The position numbers were made by a program, and so were the translations under genes. Positions 1-10,741 of a DNA stretch of 64,000 nucleotides are shown one piece after another; within the stretch, counting starts at the first letter, position 1, and each line of letters opens with the position of its first letter. Source of the stretch: Pithys albifrons albifrons (Eukaryota; Chordata; Aves; Passeriformes; Thamnophilidae). Below the pieces are notes generated by a model. It was not told the DNA's origin, ran no database searches, and saw only the letters and a list, made by a program, of their open reading frames with translations. Location of the stretch: assembly GCF_047495875.1 (NCBI RefSeq), contig NC_092468.1, positions 2,387,187-2,451,186 of the forward strand. Direction: 5' to 3'.

Positions 1-1779
1 TGAGCACTTTGTACACAGCACTGACTTTTCACACACACACAGACAACTCCCCTGATCACCACCCTCCCCTGGGAAGGACTACTTGATGGCATGAGATCCA
101 TCCATCCAAACACAGCCCACGGCATAAGCCTGAAACATCTTCATTTCCTCCTGGTGCTTCAACTCTGTTGTGATCCAATGGTTTGGGATGATCTGCTGAT
201 CTCAGACCTACCAGAGGTGGTGGGTGTGGAGGACCCTCTACTGCCATACCCAAATCATGACATCCTCTCCCCTTGCTGGTGCTGGTTTCAGTCTGGGAGT
301 CTGGCCTACATGGCTCCTGCTCTAGTAGACCTTTCGAGGAGGAGGCACCAAGTTTCCAGGACAAAGGAGTTGTCGTTGGCCACTTTGACCAGAATAAAAC
401 AACTTTGCATCAATGAGCTCCGTGCCTCCCTTCCAGCTGCGGTGACAGGAGAAACTGTGTAACAAGTCTCTCATGTCCTCAGCCAGGGGCTTGTTTTGCT
501 TTCTGTTTTCCAACATCATTCATTTCTCCATCCACTGGACTCCCTAAATCCCAGCTGAGCACTTTCAAAGAGATGAGCCCCATCTCAGCCCAAAGAGTTC
601 CATCCGACCCCTTGACATGTTGGAGGTTCACTGCAGTGAGTAAACTGGTCCCACGTGCTCCCCAAACTGAAGAATTTCCCAGATTTGATAGGATTAACGC
701 TCTCATCAGAATCACAGGTGATTATTGCTCCCTTCGGTGCTTTCACATGGCTTGGAATAACGCCCCAGGGATCCATAACAATTAACCGACTTCAGCATCT
801 CGCGCTGCCGTCAGTCAGCGACACAGGAGGAGAGAGCCTCCAAAATGAATCAAAGCGGAGGAAATAAGTAGTTTAGCCCTTTTCTTTGCTATTATTCCCA
901 TGTTAACACCGGAGTTCTCTCCCGTGGGATGACAATTTCTGCTTGAGCAGAAATTCGCTGAGATAAAGTGAAGACTGCAGTTTTATTTCTGTGCCTGAGC
1001 TGCCTTTCAGCATCAGATCCCCCAAACTAACTCCAAACAACAGAAGAGAATTTTCCTTCTTGGGTGGCTTCTTCTGGCTTTGGTAGCGTCCCAGCACACG
1101 GTTTCCCCCAAGGTTAAAGGTGTGCTTGAGTCCCGAGGGAAGGCAGTTTGGCAGTGCTGGCGCTGCTCATCCCGTCGCTGCCCTGACACGTGCAATGAGC
1201 ACGGTATTTTCTTCCGTTTACGGGGAAGGATTCTTTTCCAATTAATCAGTCCTGGTTGTGTGTTTAATTGCAGCCCAAAGACTCTCTCTCTGACTCACGC
1301 CATGCCTTTACTCTTTATCTGGCAGGTATGTGTCTGTCTGCTGGGGGGCAGAGCGCTTTGCTCCTGATCTTCAGCAGGATCTCAGGACCGAACGGTCCAG
1401 GGATAAAGTGGGATGGGAATGCAGCCTCCTGGCACAGCCCCAGGTGTGGAGCGCTCCTGCCTGGAAACAGCCCTGCCGTCCCCAGTCTGGGCTCTCTGGA
1501 GGGGCTAAGCAGAGCCTGTTTGCCATGGAAAGCCTCTGGAAGGCTTCTCCTGCCAGCCCACCCCGGTGGCTCCTGCCCAAAGGCTCTTTGGTCATAGAAC
1601 ACTGGGCAGGGCGGCTTTCAACATATTTGTGCTTCCTCCAAAATCCAGGGTTTGTCTCTGTAGCCCTGGACTGGCACAAATAACCCTGAGTGTTGTGTTT
1701 TACTTTTGTTTGGTTGTTGTTATTGGGTTTTTTTCTGAAAACATTGCCTGATTTCTAAGGCAAAGGTGATCTTCACCAG
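1..1779. other. Unique non-coding DNA, part conserved-looking
   Basis: No repeat or coding exon is recognised. About 640-1030 and 1180-1290 are AT-rich, free of simple repeats and hold short motifs such as ATTAACG, AATTAACC and CCAATTAATC, the texture often seen in conserved non-coding elements. A short palindrome lies at 934-955. Open frames here are short, overlap on both strands and resemble no protein I know. Conservation is inferred, not tested. Confidence 0.4.
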
Positions 1780-1826
1780 ATGATGCTTAAGGTCTCTTCC
1801 AACCCAAACCATTCCATGGTCCTATG
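1780..1826 (+). mobile_element. CR1 LINE 3' tip
   Basis: The sequence GTCTCTTCCAACCCAAACC followed by ATTCCATGGTCCTATG is the characteristic 3' end of avian CR1, here cut down to its last ~45 bases. CR1 insertions are normally 5' truncated, so tips of this size are expected. Confidence 0.75.
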
Positions 1827-2844
1827 AAAGCTGTTTACAAAAATCCTGCCTGTTTCCATTTTTCTGTTGCAGTTGGAAAATATTGATGCTTTGAGCCCTA
1901 TTCCCTTGGAAGGGCTTTTTATTCAAATGCAGAGATTTTTCAAGGATGCAAATGTACTATTTGTTCACCCTGCAAACCAGGAATGTTCCTCCCCTGGAAA
2001 TTTTCCATTTAAAAAAAAAGTAATTTTACCAATATTACACATTTTGAAACTTGTAATAAATGTCTCTTAAAGAGAAGGAAGAAAGAGGAAAGAGCTACAA
2101 ACTCAAAATAGAGTGAAATGCAGGGACGTAGTGGGGATGGCTGCACTTTTCTACCTTAAGCTACTTCTTGGGAAAATAAAAGCTCTAAACTGCCAGAGTG
2201 CTGCTGGAGCCACATTTTAGCATTGCAGCTAAAATAAAGGCGGGGTGGAAAAGCAGGATCTATTTAAATGGAATTTTGAATGCCCTGCTCTGCCCCTCTG
2301 GGCACCGGGGTACGAGGTGCAGGTATTTTGGCTGTGGGTGGGGAGGAGATGGGGGGCAGCGATGGTGAAGGAGGCTGGGGAGGGGCTGTGGAACCACCGG
2401 GACAGAAGGACACGTCCAATGTCTCAGTCTGACAATGCAGCAGTTCCACCCTCCCGGCGTGGGGCTGACGGCACCGAATACCTCCGTAAAACACTCCCCC
2501 CGTGCCTGGGAAAGGCGGGGAAGGCGCGGGCAGGTCTCGGCTGCTCCGAATAGCTCAGTGCCACTGAAGTGAAAGGAGCAGCTCCCAGCCGACACCAGCC
2601 GGGCTGGAGCTGCCAATCCAAACCGTCTGGGACGGGCAAACAGCAGGGAAACCGCGGACCCTCGAGGGGAGGATCCGTGTGTCAGGTTAGGGGGAGGTGC
2701 AAGAAACGTTTTAGGCTGAGCTGGTAGAGAAGCAGAGTTTAAAAGTCTGCAAGAATCAACTCGAGGGATGTGCACGAGGTTGGGACTCAGCTGTGTAAGA
2801 GCCCAAAGAGAAGGTGCGTCTGTGCTGGTGCAGATAAGAGGGAA
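1827..2844. other. Unique DNA with a GC-rich patch
   Basis: 1830-2230 is AT-rich unique sequence. 2240-2680 is GC-rich with scattered CpGs (for example CCCGGCGTGG and ACGGCACCG). The 171-codon minus-strand frame at 2260-2775 is proline/serine-rich, is opposed by overlapping frames on the other strand and shows no domain, so I treat it as chance. No promoter or exon could be supported. Confidence 0.35.
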
Positions 2845-2997
2845 TCATGGAATGGGTTGTGTTGGAAGGGACCTTAAAGATCCCCTAATTCCATCCTGCC
2901 ATGGGCAGGGACACCTTACACTAGACCAGGCTTCCACTAGTCCAGTCCAATGTGGCCTTGAACACTTTTAGGGATGGACACCCACAACTTCCAAGAT
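2845..2997 (-). mobile_element. CR1 LINE 3' fragment
   Basis: Antisense CR1 3' end. GTTGGAAGGGACCTTAAAGA is followed by CCATGGGCAGGGACACCTT, CACTAGACCAGG and TGGCCTTGAACACTT. The copy is 5' truncated and moderately diverged. Confidence 0.85.
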
Positions 2998-3599
2998 CCC
3001 AAACCCCACATTCCAGGCCTGTCACTGAGCCCCTGAGCTTGTGTCGAGTGGTAGAGCTGTGCAGCAGTTTCAGGGGACACGTGTCCTTCCTGAAGCCCTG
3101 ACCCGCATTCCAAACCCACCAGCAGGGCCTTTGGAGGGGTGGGAGTGAGTCTGGGCAGCTCTGCCCGGGGATTTGGCTGTTCGGCTGCCGTTCTGCTCAG
3201 CGGCCCCGGACAGCTCCATCTTTGCACCGTGATTTGAAAATCAACCCGGCAAGTTCCCAGCGGCGCAGGAGGAGAGGAGGTGTGAGCTCCCTTCTGCCGG
3301 TGCTTCCATGTGAGCCGGGCTCACACAGCTCCTGCCCTCCCAGCCTCGCGGGCAGGGGCTGGGCCAGCCTGGGCATCCTTTCTTTGAACTGGAGCGAAAT
3401 CCAAAAGCTCTCGTTTGGAGAGTGCAAATCACTTCTAAAAGCTCTCCCCTCTCTGATCCCCACCTCGGAAACTCAATCCAGCCTCACCGGCTTCACCAAT
3501 TTCCTTTTGTTTTTTGGTTGGTTTTGGGTTTTCTTTCCCTCCTTGACTGCTGTGGTCAAGCACTGCTGACTCCAGCTGGAAACAAAACAGCCGCCCCCT
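2998..3599. other. Unique non-coding DNA
   Basis: No repeat family recognised. The sequence is moderately GC-rich with a T-rich patch near 3500-3540. The short open frames on both strands overlap one another and carry no recognisable motif. Confidence 0.3.
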
Positions 3600-3860
3600 T
3601 CCCCCACGAGGTTCATGCCGTTTTATGTATTATTTTTAACACTCTTTCCCCTATTTCTGCATGAGGAACACACTCTCTAAAGCCCCCGGAGCCTGTTTTG
3701 CGTTAGTTAAACAGGTTTCTGCGGAGCATTACTGGGGTCAACGTCATTTCGGTGCGCGAAATGATAATCAAGGATGTTCGTTAATCTCTGCTAATGAAAG
3801 GGAGGGGATCGCTCCCGTTTCACACAGCCCTGAATCAAACCTGGAGTGCGCAGAGGGCAG
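3600..3860. other. Conserved-looking non-coding stretch
   Basis: Repeat-free, AT-rich sequence containing GTTAGTTAAACAGG, an inverted motif ATTTCGGTGCGCGAAAT, and TGATAATCAAGG. This is typical of vertebrate conserved non-coding elements, but no alignment was possible. It has no coding potential: stops occur in all frames within short distances. Confidence 0.3.
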
Positions 3861-5689
3861 GGCCACGGGACCACCACAGCGGGTCTCATGTGTGATGGCT
3901 ACAGGACAGGTCTGTGGCCACCAGGACAAGGCGACTTCTCTCCGCAGTGACCATCAAACCCTGGAGGAGGGGGGCATAGGGAACGCAGGACTAGACATTT
4001 TCCTTGGCCGTGCAAACAAATCTAGGAATTCCTAAATTTTCCATAAACGCCGGGCTTTCCTCCAGGGCAGGTGAAGCTGCCAAGTCGTGGCTTTCCCGGT
4101 GCTAATCTGAGGAAGCGGGCGATTAACGCGGAGTTGCCTCGGGGCCCGGGAGACCCGAGGATGCATCGCTGCACTCGTCGCCGCTCCTGCCTCCCCTCGG
4201 CCCTGGCTGGTGCCAAGAAGGCACGTTATCTGTGCAGGGCTTGTCAGGAGCCACAGCCCCTTGGAGACGGAGCTGCAGCACCGGCCGAGGCAGTTCCGGC
4301 ACTGCTTCCAGCCCCCGGCCGGCCTGGAGAAGGCTGGGTGGGAAAATTGGCCAGGAGAGCTGGAGTTCTGGACCAGTTCACTGCTGGTGCCACCACGTGA
4401 GTTTTCCTAGGAGAGAAGCACTAGGCTGGGAGTCTCCCGGAGTCTCCCTGTCCCCCATGGGATGATATCCAACAGCAATATATTTCCTGTTTGTGTCTGC
4501 AGAGTGACCTTGATAAATCTGCCTCAATTTAAGGTGCAATGAGATTCAAACTGCTTTCCTGCTTCCTCCTCACTCATCCAAGAGACCCAAACCTACACAT
4601 GCTGGTGCAGAGCCCTCTGCAGTACCCAAGAATTTGTATTATATGTCTACAAACAAAAAGCAGACTAAAGTTGTGCACTAAGGCTGCATTTAGAAGGATC
4701 TTCCATGTGCCATGATGCCCCTGGTGTCATCTCCAAGGGTCTCCTGCTCCTGGAGTGTTCTCAGAGCTGCTCCTCCCCTGCTCCTCTTGCTCAAGCCCCA
4801 GCTGTTGTTGGTCCTGAGACTCATCCTTTGGGTTGACAATTTTTTTGTTCCTTACTCTCAGTTTTGCCTTTCAATCCAACATCAAGGTGGCCACTGGGCT
4901 CGGTTACCTCCTCCTGTTCCATTTTGTCCCACTTCTCCAGGTCTCTGGATTTCAGCTCCTCCCTCTGCTCACAGTGTAACAGCAACGTTTCCAGAGTTGC
5001 ACACAGCTGGAGACCAGAGTTGCACATATTCCTCTGAAGACCTACAAAAGGTCGTTTGCCATGAGCCCTTGAGTGACACCAACACACATGGGTGATCCAG
5101 AGCAGCACAAACTGGGAACTCCTCCGCCCTTGTGCAGCAGGAGATGATGTCGGGGCTCTGCTGTCATCAGAGCAGAGGACAAGGCATTGCTCCAGCGATG
5201 CCCACTCCACAAGGAGTGTCCCTGGTGGGAAGAAGATGGGACCTTGCCCTGTGCTGTGAGTCAGCCCTCCAAGAGCTGACCTGGAAAAAGCAGAACTTCC
5301 CTCATATTAAAATTAAACTCGCCCTGTATCTTGAGTCCTCCTCATGCTCATTTCCAGCTGGGAGACATGGCTGATCTCCTGCTGCACTTGGCTGGTTTCT
5401 TTGTCCTTTTTAGCAACTCTTTAATGCTTCATATTGTTCATGTTTTATTTTATCTTCTTATTTGTTTTCCTGTGATGCCAACCATCTTTCATCTCCCTAA
5501 GACTTTCTCCCCCCTCTCTGCTTTCCCTCACCAACTCTCCCTTTAGCTTCTTATTTTTCCCTTTGAGTATCCTTTTGTTTATTTGGTGTTGTACAAAATC
5601 AATGTAGGGCTTTGTGCTTGTCTGAAGGACTGCAAAAGGTGTCTGCTCAGATGGCTCTGCTCCACACCCAGGGCTCACCACCCCCTCTC
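3861..5689. other. Unique DNA with a CpG-rich patch
   Basis: 4030-4340 is locally CpG-rich (GGGCGATTAACGCGG, ACTCGTCGCCGCTCC), but I see no TATA box, first exon or splice pattern. The remainder to 5690 is ordinary unique sequence. Open frames (up to 129 codons) occur on both strands without any recognisable domain. Confidence 0.3.
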
Positions 5690-6640
5690 TGGGACCATCA
5701 CTCACCCACCAGGGGACATCATTCCTTTCCCTGGGGAGCATCACTCCCACCCCGGAGAGCATCACTCCCTTCCCCAGAAACATCATTTACTCACCAGGAA
5801 ACATCATTCCTTTCCCTGGGGAGCATCACTCACCCTGGAGTGTATCACTCCCACTCTGGGAGCATCACTCCCACCTAGGGAGCATCACTCCACTCCTGAG
5901 AGCATCAATCCCAGTCTGGGGAGCATTGCTCCTACTCTGGGAGCATCATTCCCACTCTGGGAGCATCACTCCCACTCTGGGAGCATCACTCCACTCCTGA
6001 GAGCATCAATCCCAGTCTGGGGAGCATTGCTCCTACTCTGGGAGCATCATTCCCACTCTGGGAGCATCACTCCCACTCTGGGAGCATCACTCCACTCCTG
6101 AGAGCATCAATCCCAGCCTGGGGAGCATTGCTCCTACTCTGGGAGCATCATTCCCACTCTGGGAGCATCATTCCCACCTAGGGAGCATCACTCCACTCCT
6201 GAGAGCATCAATCCCAGTCTGGGGAGCATTGCTCCTACTCTGGGAGCATCATTCCCACTCTGGGAGCATCACTCCCACTCTGGGAGCATCACTCCACTCC
6301 TGAGAGCATCAATCCCAGCCTGGGGAGCATTGCTCCTACTCTGGGAGCATCATTCCCACTCTGGGAGCATCATTCCCACCTAGGGAGCATCACTCACCCA
6401 CCAAGGAGCATCAGGCCTTTCCCTGGGGAGCATCACTCCCACCCTCAGGAGCATCCCTCCCTCTCCGGGGAGCATCCCTCCCACTCCGGGGAACATCGTA
6501 TGGCCGCTGGCGTTCAGTTCTCCCTTCCCGGGGTCCATCACTCCCTCCCAGGGGATCCATCTCTCCCTTCCCGGGGATCCATCGTGCCGATCCCGATGTC
6601 CATCACTCCCTCCCAGGGGCGCCCCGCTCCCCCCGGACCG
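5690..6640. repeat. 20-bp minisatellite with 101-bp higher-order unit
   Basis: The monomer is about GGGAGCATCACTCCCACTCT (20 bp). Between 5898 and 6403 five monomer variants form a regular higher-order unit: the marker GAGAGCATCAATCCC begins at 5898, 5999, 6100, 6201 and 6302, exactly 101 bp apart. Flanking monomers are more diverged, and from about 6490 they become ~27-bp variants around GGGGATCCAT. The 172-codon frame at 5583-6101 is a by-product of the array. Confidence 0.95.
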
Positions 6641-6714
6641 GAGCACCGCTCGCTCTGCCCAGGAGAGGGCACTGGCGCCGCAGCCCAAAGCCTCTTTATT
6701 GCCGTCTACAGCGA

Positions 6715-6832
6715 TTTAACTTCTTTTTTTTTCATTTTTTTTTCTGCTTAGGCTTCGTTTTGCTCCTCCCGCTGTGGACGACCATTCCCTTTTCTTTTTT
6801 TTTTTTCTTCTAAATATTTTTTCTCAATTTCT
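6715..6832. repeat. T-rich low-complexity tract
   Basis: Two poly-T-rich runs (about 6722-6745 and 6788-6830) broken by C and A. No gene signal. Confidence 0.8.
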
Positions 6833-7433
6833 CCTTATGTCTCTCCATGTCAAACACCTTTCTGTTGGTCCCTTCTGCAGGCCTAACCCCACCACCAAAG
6901 CTCCAGGTCCTCAGCTTGGTGCTGGTGGTCTCCTGAGACACAAGACCGGGAGGATTTGTAGGATTCTGTCCCTTGTCCCAGCTCTCCACTCTTTGCAGCG
7001 CAGTGTGCTGGAATCCCAGGGGCAGTCCCATCCAGAAAGACCTTCTTGCTGCTCTGGTTTCCCCAGAAAACCCCCGGATCCAGCTGCACAAAGGTGCTGG
7101 GGGGTCCCTGTTGCCTCCTCAGCCTCTTTCCCTCCTGAGGAAGGCAGGAGCTCAGCCCAGCTCCCAACACACACCTGCTGATAAAACCCCGATTTTCCCA
7201 GGGGAAGCTGTGCCAGCAGCATCCCGCTTCCCACATCCACGGGCATCCAAAGGCCTTCCCTGCCCGTGGAGGGATCTCTTCTCCCGGTGCCGGTGGGAAT
7301 GAGGGCAGGCCTGGAGTGCAGTAAAACACTGCCTGGAGCCTAAAAATAGCGGCGGTGCGTGGGCTCTGCGTCAGCTGCGCTGAGCTGGGAGCGCGTTTGT
7401 GCTCCGCGAACACACAGACACCCTCGCGGGCGC
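6833..7433. other. Unique non-coding DNA
   Basis: No repeat recognised. The sequence turns CpG-rich towards 7340-7430 (GCGTGGGCTCTGCGTCAGCTGCGC, split here as GCGTGGGCTC and TGCGTCAGCTGCGC). The 254-codon minus-strand frame at 6883-7647 runs through this unique DNA and the next repeat, has no domain and overlaps frames in other phases, so it is not called. Confidence 0.3.
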
Positions 7434-7434
7434 G

Positions 7435-7507
7435 TTTGTTTATCCCTCCCTTCGATGCTCCTCGTTTGTTTATCCCTCCCTTCGGATGCTCCTCGTTTGT
7501 GATCCCT
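7435..7507. repeat. 30-bp tandem duplication
   Basis: TTTGTTTATCCCTCCCTTCG followed by ATGCTCCTCG occurs at 7435-7464 and again at 7465-7495 with one inserted G. A third partial start, TTTGTGATCCCTC, follows at 7496. Confidence 0.85.
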
Positions 7508-7644
7508 CTGCAATTCCCGCACCCCGGCAAAAGGGGATCCACAGCTTCCCTGGCTGCCTGCTTGGCACAGTCCAGCAGGGAACGTGTAGGAGCTGGTTCT
7601 GCTTTCCTTAGACAGGTTTTGGGGTTTTTTAAACTTTGCTTTGC

Positions 7645-7770
7645 CAATATTTTTTCCTTTTTCTTTTCTTTTCTCTTTTCTTTTCTTTTCTTTTCTTTTC
7701 TTTTCTTTTCTTTTCTTTTCTTTTCTTTTCTTTTCTTTTCTTTTCTTTTCTTTTCTTTTCTTTTCTTTTC

Positions 7771-7801
<31 letters not shown>

Positions 7802-7861
7802 CTTTTCTTTTCTTTTCTTTTCTTTTCTTTTCTTTTCTTTTCTTTTCTTTTTTCTTTTTTC

Positions 7862-7892
<31 letters not shown>

Positions 7893-8073
7893 CTTTTCTT
7901 TTCTTTTCTTTTCTTTTCTTTTCTTTTCTTTTCTTTTCTTCTTTTTTCTTTTCTTTTCTTTTCTTTTCTTTTCTTTTCTTTTCTTTTCTTTTCTTTTCTT
8001 TTCTTTTCTTTTTTCTTTTCTTTTTTCTTTTTTCTTTTCTTTTCTTTTATTTTTTCTTTTCTTTTCTTTTTTC

Positions 8074-8104
<31 letters not shown>

Positions 8105-8395
8105 CTTTTCTTTTCTTTTCTTTTCTTTTCTTTTCTTTTCTTTTCTTTTCTTTTCTTTTCTTTTCTTTTCTTTTCTTTTCTTTTCTTTTTTTCTTTTTTA
8201 TTTTTTATTTTTTATTTTCTTTTTTCTTTTCTTTTTTCTCTTCTTCTCTTCTCTTCTCTTCTCTTCTCTTCTCTTCTCTTCTCTTCTCTTCTCTTCTCTT
8301 CTCTTCTCTTCTCTTCTCTTCTCTTCTCTTCTCTTCTCGTTTTTATTTTCTTTTCTATTTTCTTTTTTCTTTTCTTTTGTGGTTGTGGTTGTTGT
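7645..8395. repeat. Giant (TTTTC)n pentanucleotide microsatellite
   Basis: About 750 bp of nearly uninterrupted TTTTC, with occasional TTTTTTC and TTTTA variants. A change to (CTCTT)n at 8238-8338 precedes a degenerate T/A-rich end. One strand is all pyrimidine, so the tract is a mirror repeat able to form triplex (H-) DNA. It generates meaningless Phe/Ser/Leu frames up to 400 codons. Confidence 0.98.
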
Positions 8396-9535
8396 TTCCT
8401 TTCTGGTTTCCCCCTTTTTAAGCTATTTCTCTGTAATGAAGGGATCTTCTTGGAAACCTTTGCATTCCCTGGAGTGAGCTGTGCACAGGAACTGCCCATG
8501 CACATTTCGTGGACCAAACACCAAGTGATGCTTTACAATTATTTTTTTCTCATTTAGGCTTCTCAGAAGAGTTTAAGGACAGTGAAGTCAGGCTGGTAGG
8601 TGGAAGATGAGCTCACCATTAGCTCCAGACGATCCTCTTCTGACCTCTTTCACTCCTAATTGTGCTGCTGGTCACTCAGATCAGCACAAACTCCACAAGC
8701 ATCAGGGACACCTTTCAACTGTGTTGAGGAGCCTGAAAGCAGAGTGAGGTTTCCCACAGTGCCTAAACCACACAGATCCAGGGATTTCTGTAACTGCCAA
8801 GACACTCCAGTTTTTACTTCCAAAAATCCTGAGTAACTCTGAGACTTGCCCCAGTGAGCTCTGACTCCTCTTCCCCTCACCAACACTGTGGGTTTTGGGG
8901 ATGTTGCTCATTTCATTGCTCATGTTCCCTCATTTTGTCATTGGAAATAATTACTGTTGAATAAGGATCAGAGTTTCTAAGGAGGTCTGTACTGATACCT
9001 TGGCTTTTGTGACCTGCTTTGCAGCTGGGTCCTGCCCTGGGACCTTCCCAGGCCAGGAGGTGAAGTTTTGGTGGCATTCAGGTCCAGGTTTCTCCAGGCT
9101 GTGACACCAATTCTTCCTCCCCCAGTCCCTCACCTTGCCCCCTTTGGGCTCCCCAGGGTCTGTTCAGAGCACAAACTCTCCAGCTGGAACACCTGGAAGC
9201 CTCCAGGTGCATTCCTTCCCCGTGGTACTCCCTGCATCTTCCATGCAAGGCAAATCCCCCTTGCAGGGTCTTATCCAGAAACAGCCAAACGCGGCCCCTC
9301 TGCAAGAGCATCCCTGGGATTTGGGCCAGTTTCCCACATCTCCTGCCCCTGGTGCCAAAGCCACCACTGCCCCCATTGCTGGAGGCACTCAGGAATGAAC
9401 GGGGGATCTTTCCCATCCCCCTTCTCCCTCCTTTCCCGTGGTGTTGGGAAGGGCAGGAGAGGCCCTCGTGTGTCCACACACAGCCCCAGTTCTGCCTTCA
9501 GGACTGAGGGCAGGAAGCCAAAATCAAATCTTCCT
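8396..9535. other. Unique non-coding DNA
   Basis: No repeat family recognised. Several overlapping open frames exist on both strands between 9068 and 9660, none with a recognisable domain or splice-bounded exon. Confidence 0.3.
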
Positions 9536-9572
9536 TTTCTTTTTTTTTTCCTTCTTTTTTTTTTTTTCCCGG
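9536..9572. repeat. T-rich tract
   Basis: Two poly-T runs separated by CC and C. A short (GA)n run lies downstream at about 9688-9707. Confidence 0.85.
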
Positions 9573-9579
9573 AGTGTAT

Positions 9580-10260
9580 CACTGGCTATTGTCCTTATCA
9601 AACAAAGCCCTTTCATCAGAGGTTCTTTAACACACTTTATTTCTCTTTTATTTTGCTTTGAAATAAGCCGGGCAACAATTAATTTCAGAGAGAGAGAGAG
9701 AGAAAGAGAATTCAACAAGGATCTATTACTACTCTCGGCTTCTATTGCTGTAATGAAAATCTATTTCCTTTCCCTTTTGTGTCCCATATAATTTAATGCC
9801 CATTTTATTAATGGTCTGAAATAATTACGGAACCTTTTGTGATTCTCAAGTATGTTTCATTTAATTGTGCAATAAACGCCTAATCTCTTCCTCCATCTGA
9901 AGCTATTATGGCATTAAAATTAACAATTATGCAGCAATGCGCCCGGGTCCATAGAAATCACTCCAGATAACTAGACATATATAAATCATTCATGAGAACA
10001 ATTTCTGAAAAGAGACGAAGGGAGAGAAGGAAAAAAAAAAAAAATTGTGTTGAGAATGACATTGGGAAGCCAAGGGCCTGGTCTCTAAGAAGATAGCAAC
10101 ACCTTAAAAAAAAAATCTTTTTTCTTCTTTTCCCCCCCCCTTTTTTGTTATTATTATTTTACTAATTGTGTTCAATGGCACAGCTCCCCCCCCTCCATTA
10201 GCCTGACAGATATTTTCAGAACTAATTAACTGTTAGCTCAGAGGATAAATTGTTCATTAT
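9580..10260. other. AT-rich conserved-looking non-coding DNA
   Basis: A repeat-poor block with dense homeodomain-type cores (TAATTTAAT, TTATTAATGG, AATAATTACGG, AATTAACAATTATGC) and the run CAGCAATGCGCCCGGGTCC. It resembles enhancer-like conserved elements found in gene deserts around developmental genes. Homopolymer runs (poly-A about 10030-10046, poly-C about 10130-10139) interrupt its right part. The function is inferred only from texture. Confidence 0.35.
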
Positions 10261-10678
10261 CAATTTTTCCCCCCTTCCTTCTTTCTTTCTTTCCTTTTAT
10301 AGTTTTTTTTCCCTTTTTTTTTTGCCTCTCTCTTTCAGGCCAGCAATTACACTCCCCGCCTTTCACTGGCAGGTCCTGTTCTGTAGGAGGTAATCCAAAT
10401 GGGGAAAGTGCTTTTTCTTTCAACCCTATTCACTTCTCCTCTTCTTCCTTTTGTGGGATTTAATAACCACGGCTGATAGGAGCGCTGTGGACAGGGAGGT
10501 TAAGTTTGTTGTCTCAGCACTTTGTCACAGAGGGTGGCTCAAGCATCCAGCCCTGCTCCTCACACTGCTGTTTCCTTGGCATTCCTTTAACTGGGATTGG
10601 AGCCCTGCTCTGCACAGGGGCTGGTCTTGATCAGGCAGAGCATGGGGGGAAAACCCTGGCACGTCCACCTTGAGCACA

Positions 10679-10741
10679 GAATGATGGAATAATTGCGGTT
10701 GGAAAAAGCCTCCAAGATCATCAAGTCCACTCTTAACCCAC
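10679..10741 (-). mobile_element. CR1 LINE 3' tip
   Basis: Antisense CR1 tip: TTGGAAAAAGCCTCCAAGAT then CATCAAGTCCA. It abuts a second CR1 3' end at 10742, so one CR1 probably inserted at the tail of another. Confidence 0.75.

Noticed and set aside
2260..2775. 171-codon minus-strand frame in a GC-rich patch
   Set aside because: Composition-driven, overlapped by frames in other phases on both strands, with no recognisable domain.
7355..8557. 400-codon Phe/Ser/Leu open frame
   Set aside because: It is the translation of (TTTTC)n, with similar frames in the other two phases.
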